Source: Thermoplasmata archaeon
GTDB lineage: Archaea > Thermoplasmatota > E2 > DHVEG-1
Direction: 5' to 3'
Length of the DNA stretch: 7,986 bases
NCBI GenBank assembly: GCA_003649715.1
Contig: QMSS01000064.1
Location: 1-7,986, forward strand
Below the pieces are notes generated by a model, which was not told where the DNA came from, made no database searches, and saw only the letters and a list, made by a program, of their open reading frames with translations. The position numbers were made by a program, and so were the translations under genes. Shown one piece after another: positions 5,867 to 7,986 of this stretch. The stretch's first letter is position 1, and every line of letters begins with the position of its first letter.

Positions 5867-6280
5867 ATGTTTTTGGAGGAAACATTAAGACAGATTGAAC
5901 GTTTCCATGGACATTTAGGACCCTATGTTGTAATAGGATATAAAATGGGAGAAATCGCTAATCGAATCCTAGGAAAAAACCCTTTTTCAAAACACGCAGT
6001 GGTATGGACCGGAACGCAACCCCCTCTTTCATGCATAGTCGATGGCATACAAATAAGCTCGGGATGCACACTTGGAAAGGGAAACATTTCCATAAAATTA
6101 GATGGAATCGCAAAGGCGCAATTCACCAATAAAGATGGAAAAAAAATTGAGATCATATTAAAATCTGATGTAAAAGAGGAGATTGATACATCAGTTACAG
6201 AAGAAAACATGATCGGTTTTTCTGAAAAACTGTATCAAAGATCAGACAATGAATTATTCGATATACTGATGTCAATATGA
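5867..6280 (+). CDS. FmdE-family (formylmethanofuran dehydrogenase subunit E-like) domain protein
   Basis: This 137-residue cytoplasmic protein matches the FmdE family, whose members bind metal and often occur in molybdenum formylmethanofuran dehydrogenase or metal-uptake loci. The family signature is clear: RFHGHLGPYVVIGYKMGEIA (12-31) and CIVDGIQISSGCTLGKGN (56-73, with Cys56, Asp59, Cys67, Lys71). Two deviations stand out: the Cys usual in GHxCPG is Gly18, and the C-terminal zinc-ribbon extension of longer members is missing. No other formylmethanofuran dehydrogenase gene is nearby. Its place between the binding protein and the ATPase suggests a metal-handling or sensing role in the uptake system. 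The ATG at 5867 has GGAGG only 3 bases before it; an in-frame TTG at 5873 would have 9-base spacing, so the start may be two codons later. The stop overlaps the next ATG (ATGA). Confidence 0.88.
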   Translation: MFLEETLRQIERFHGHLGPYVVIGYKMGEIANRILGKNPFSKHAVVWTGTQPPLSCIVDGIQISSGCTLGKGNISIKLDGIAKAQFTNKDGKKIEIILKSDVKEEIDTSVTEENMIGFSEKLYQRSDNELFDILMSI

Positions 6281-7026
6281 CAGAAAACATAATTGAACTA
6301 CAAAATGTTGATACTATTTATGAAGGAGAAAAGATACCTGCTATCCATAACATCAATTTGAAAGTGAGATACGGTGAATTTATCACAATAATAGGTCCAA
6401 ATGGTGCTGGAAAAACAACATTGTTAGAAACAATCAATGGTCTCATACCCTACACCTCTGGAACCGGCCATGTTTTTGGAAAAGAGATAAAAAAACATAA
6501 AATGGATATCAGAAAAAACATTGGATATGTCATCCAGAACTTTGACATAGACCCACTTGCACCATTTTTATGCAAAGACATAGTCATGACTGGGAGAGCT
6601 GGAAAAATTGGTTTGTTTAGGTTTGCCACTAAAAGAGATTGGGAGCTAGTAAGGCATAACATGGATATCGTTGGAATGAAAGGGTTCGCAGAACGACCTA
6701 TCGGCAAACTGTCAGGAGGAGAATTTCAGAAAATACTACTAGCAAGGGCATTGTCGCAAGAACCTAAACTGCTATTGTTGGATGAGCCTTTCTCAAATCT
6801 AGACTTGTCTGCACGGAGAAAAATGGAAAAACTTCTTACAAAGATCCATGATGAGAAAAACATCACTATCGTTATGGTATCTCATGATCTAAATTTTATT
6901 CCACAAAGATGCTCACGAGTCGTTGTTTTAGATAAAGGCAGGATTATTATGGATGATAGACGAGAGAATATCCTCACATCTGATATGATAACCACTATTT
7001 TTCATAAAGAGGAAAGCAGAGTATGA
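6277..7026 (+). CDS. Metal ABC transporter ATP-binding protein (ZnuC/MntB-like)
   Basis: This 249-residue ATPase powers the uptake system with the permease that follows. All motifs are intact: Walker A GPNGAGKTT (40-48), Q-loop Gln87, signature LSGGEFQK (145-152), Walker B LLLLDEP (165-171), D-loop SNLD (173-176) and switch His203 (VSHD). Length and sequence fit the ATPases of ABC-3 metal importers. It overlaps the FmdE-like gene by ATGA (6277-6280) and the permease gene by ATGA (7023-7026). There is no good ribosome binding site of its own, so translation is probably coupled to the gene before. Confidence 0.95.
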   Translation: MTENIIELQNVDTIYEGEKIPAIHNINLKVRYGEFITIIGPNGAGKTTLLETINGLIPYTSGTGHVFGKEIKKHKMDIRKNIGYVIQNFDIDPLAPFLCKDIVMTGRAGKIGLFRFATKRDWELVRHNMDIVGMKGFAERPIGKLSGGEFQKILLARALSQEPKLLLLDEPFSNLDLSARRKMEKLLTKIHDEKNITIVMVSHDLNFIPQRCSRVVVLDKGRIIMDDRRENILTSDMITTIFHKEESRV

Positions 7027-7859
7027 TTGAACTTCCTCTAGCTATTCTCATAACATCGGTTCTTGGTTCTATTCTCGCTGGATTTGTTTGTTCTACTATG
7101 GGAGTTTTTGTTGTACGTATGAACCTCTCCTCCATAGGATATTGTATGTCTCATGCCGCCTTTGCTGGTGCAGCATTTGGGTTGATGATCTCATTTGATC
7201 CATTACTCAGCGCTATTCTATTCTCGTTCGGAACCGCCCTTATTCTTGGACCTCTCGCAGAAAAAGCAAGGTTAGAGAGCAATGTTGTTATCGGTTTTCT
7301 ATTTTCAATCATGATCGCATTAGCCTTTATCTTCCTAAATTTTATTCCAGGACAGGCTGCAAGTGGAACCGCACTCCGTATACTATGGGGAAACATCTTC
7401 TCAGTGGGCTATAATGATTTGATCCTTTTGGGAATACTATCCGCCACATTAATTATGTTTATAACTGTTTTTTACAAAGAAATTTTGTCGATAATGTTCC
7501 ATAGGAAATTAGCTGATGCCACAGGAATAAATACAAAAGCATTCTATTTCGCTGTTCTATTTTTTACTGGATTTGCTGTATCACTCTCACTTCGGCTGGT
7601 AGGCGGTTTATTGGTCTTTGCATTGATTGTGAACCCAACATCTACTGCATATCAGTTTTTTTATGACTTTAAAAAAATCATAATATCTTCTCCATTGATA
7701 GGTATTGGAAGTTGCCTGATTGGGTTCTGGCTATCTATGGCAGCTAACTTCCCAATTGGTGCCTCGATCGTGGTTGTATCGGCCATAGTCTTTGCAATAT
7801 CAGTAGCTGTATCACCCAAGAGAAAAAAGAAGAGAAAAAAGGATGTAAAAATAAACTAA
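7023..7859 (+). CDS. ABC-3 family metal transporter permease (ZnuB/MntC-like)
   Basis: This 278-residue integral membrane protein has about eight hydrophobic segments spread over 4-262, the normal size for the ABC-3 family. Family marks are RMNLSSIGYCMSHAAFAGAAFG (32-53), corresponding to the usual SLxGDALSHAVLPG segment, and RKLADATGINTKAFYFAVLF followed by SLRLVGGLLVFALIVNPTSTA (161-209), the cytoplasmic loop that contacts the ATPase and the helix after it. SHA retains the His typical of the family. A strongly basic tail KRKKKRKKDVKIN (266-278) ends the protein. GAGG lies about 10 bases before the ATG, which overlaps the ATPase stop as ATGA. It is the last gene of the operon and converges with purH. 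Confidence 0.94.
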   Translation: MIELPLAILITSVLGSILAGFVCSTMGVFVVRMNLSSIGYCMSHAAFAGAAFGLMISFDPLLSAILFSFGTALILGPLAEKARLESNVVIGFLFSIMIALAFIFLNFIPGQAASGTALRILWGNIFSVGYNDLILLGILSATLIMFITVFYKEILSIMFHRKLADATGINTKAFYFAVLFFTGFAVSLSLRLVGGLLVFALIVNPTSTAYQFFYDFKKIIISSPLIGIGSCLIGFWLSMAANFPIGASIVVVSAIVFAISVAVSPKRKKKRKKDVKIN

Positions 7860-7863
7860 AAAA
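7823..7863 (-). terminator. Probable purH oligo-T terminators inside the permease tail
   Basis: Read on the minus strand, runs of T6 (7863-7858), T5 (7851-7847), T6 (7840-7835) and T6 (7828-7823) follow the purH stop by 35-75 bases. On the plus strand the same bases are the Lys codons and stop of the permease gene. No other minus-strand T-run lies between the two genes. Confidence 0.4.
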
Positions 7864-7897
7864 GGACTGGGTGTAAGAGGTGAGGAAAGAATCTGAT

Positions 7898-7986
7898 TTA
7901 ATGTCTAAAGTACCGTTGCCCTGAGAAAACCATGGCTATTCCATGTTCATCCGCAGCTTTTATAACTTCGTTGTCTCGTATAGAAC
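7898..7986 (-). CDS. purH: IMP cyclohydrolase / AICAR formyltransferase PurH, C-terminal end (partial)
   Basis: Only the last 28 codons are in the window: the minus-strand frame entering at 7984 reads SIRDNEVIKAADEHGIAMVF and then SGQRYFRH before TAA at 7900-7898. This is the conserved C-terminus of bacterial-type bifunctional PurH (AICAR transformylase domain, ending SIRDxEVIxAADExGIAMVFTGxRHFRH), which does the last two steps of IMP synthesis. The rest lies beyond the right edge. Its presence suggests formyl-THF-type purine synthesis rather than the PurP/PurO route of many methanogens, though the tail alone cannot prove a complete gene. Confidence 0.85.
   Translation of the reverse strand, partial: SIRDNEVIKAADEHGIAMVFSGQRYFRH

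Noticed and set aside
7898..7986. Right edge as non-coding spacer after the ABC operon
   Set aside because: The minus strand gives an uninterrupted 28-codon frame matching the PurH C-terminus, so it is the end of a gene.
1..7986. tRNA, rRNA, insertion sequences or toxin-antitoxin genes
   Set aside because: I looked for GC-rich cloverleaf-like patches, transposase motifs and terminal inverted repeats. Only the 3774-3857 inverted repeat stood out, and it does not fit a tRNA or a transposon end.

Overview
The window looks like chromosomal DNA from a low-GC (roughly one third G+C by eye), anaerobic euryarchaeon. The archaeal signs are TATA-box promoters with A-rich upstream elements, GGAGG/GAGGTG/GGTG ribosome binding sites, oligo-T terminators without strong hairpins, NikR together with an FmdE-family protein, and secreted or membrane-anchored proteins rich in N-glycosylation sequons. 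The aromatic/glycine-rich surface protein and the WNRTFGG / SDGGY / DVWLIKTDADG repeat protein recall proteins of Thermoplasmatota-type or related sediment archaea. I cannot fix the lineage from this window alone.

Left third (1-3660): the 5' end of a secreted repeat protein on the minus strand (1-366) diverges from a 515-residue surface protein on the plus strand (649-2196). That protein has a signal peptide, 16 glycosylation sequons, two YG-rich patches, a poly-Glu linker and a C-terminal membrane anchor. Next comes a standalone class V aminotransferase (2517-3653). Each plus-strand gene is followed by a long A-rich intergenic region containing the same 12-base pyrimidine motif, CTCTTTTTTTCT.

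Middle (3654-4312): an unusual intergenic region holds a 15-bp direct repeat and a GC-rich 9-bp inverted repeat 66 bases apart. It leads into a small monocistronic gene for a DUF1858-type redox-disulfide protein (CVGC motif), which is followed by T-rich terminators.

Right half (4313-7859): nikR (minus strand, all four nickel ligands present) diverges from a four-gene operon. The operon encodes a ZnuA/TroA-like lipid- or helix-anchored binding protein with altered metal ligands, a short FmdE-domain protein, an ABC ATPase and an ABC-3 permease. The last two junctions are 4-base ATGA overlaps. The simplest reading is a NikR-controlled nickel (or related metal) uptake system. Both divergent promoters carry the same TGCTACGA element 3 bases after the TATA-like box, which makes it a candidate operator.

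Right edge (7898-7986): the last 28 codons of purH (IMP cyclohydrolase/AICAR transformylase) lie on the minus strand, convergent with the permease. Its likely oligo-T terminators lie inside the Lys-codon tail of the permease gene.

Base composition also changes along the window. The + strand is strongly C over G in the left half whichever way the genes point, and this bias disappears or reverses in the right half.
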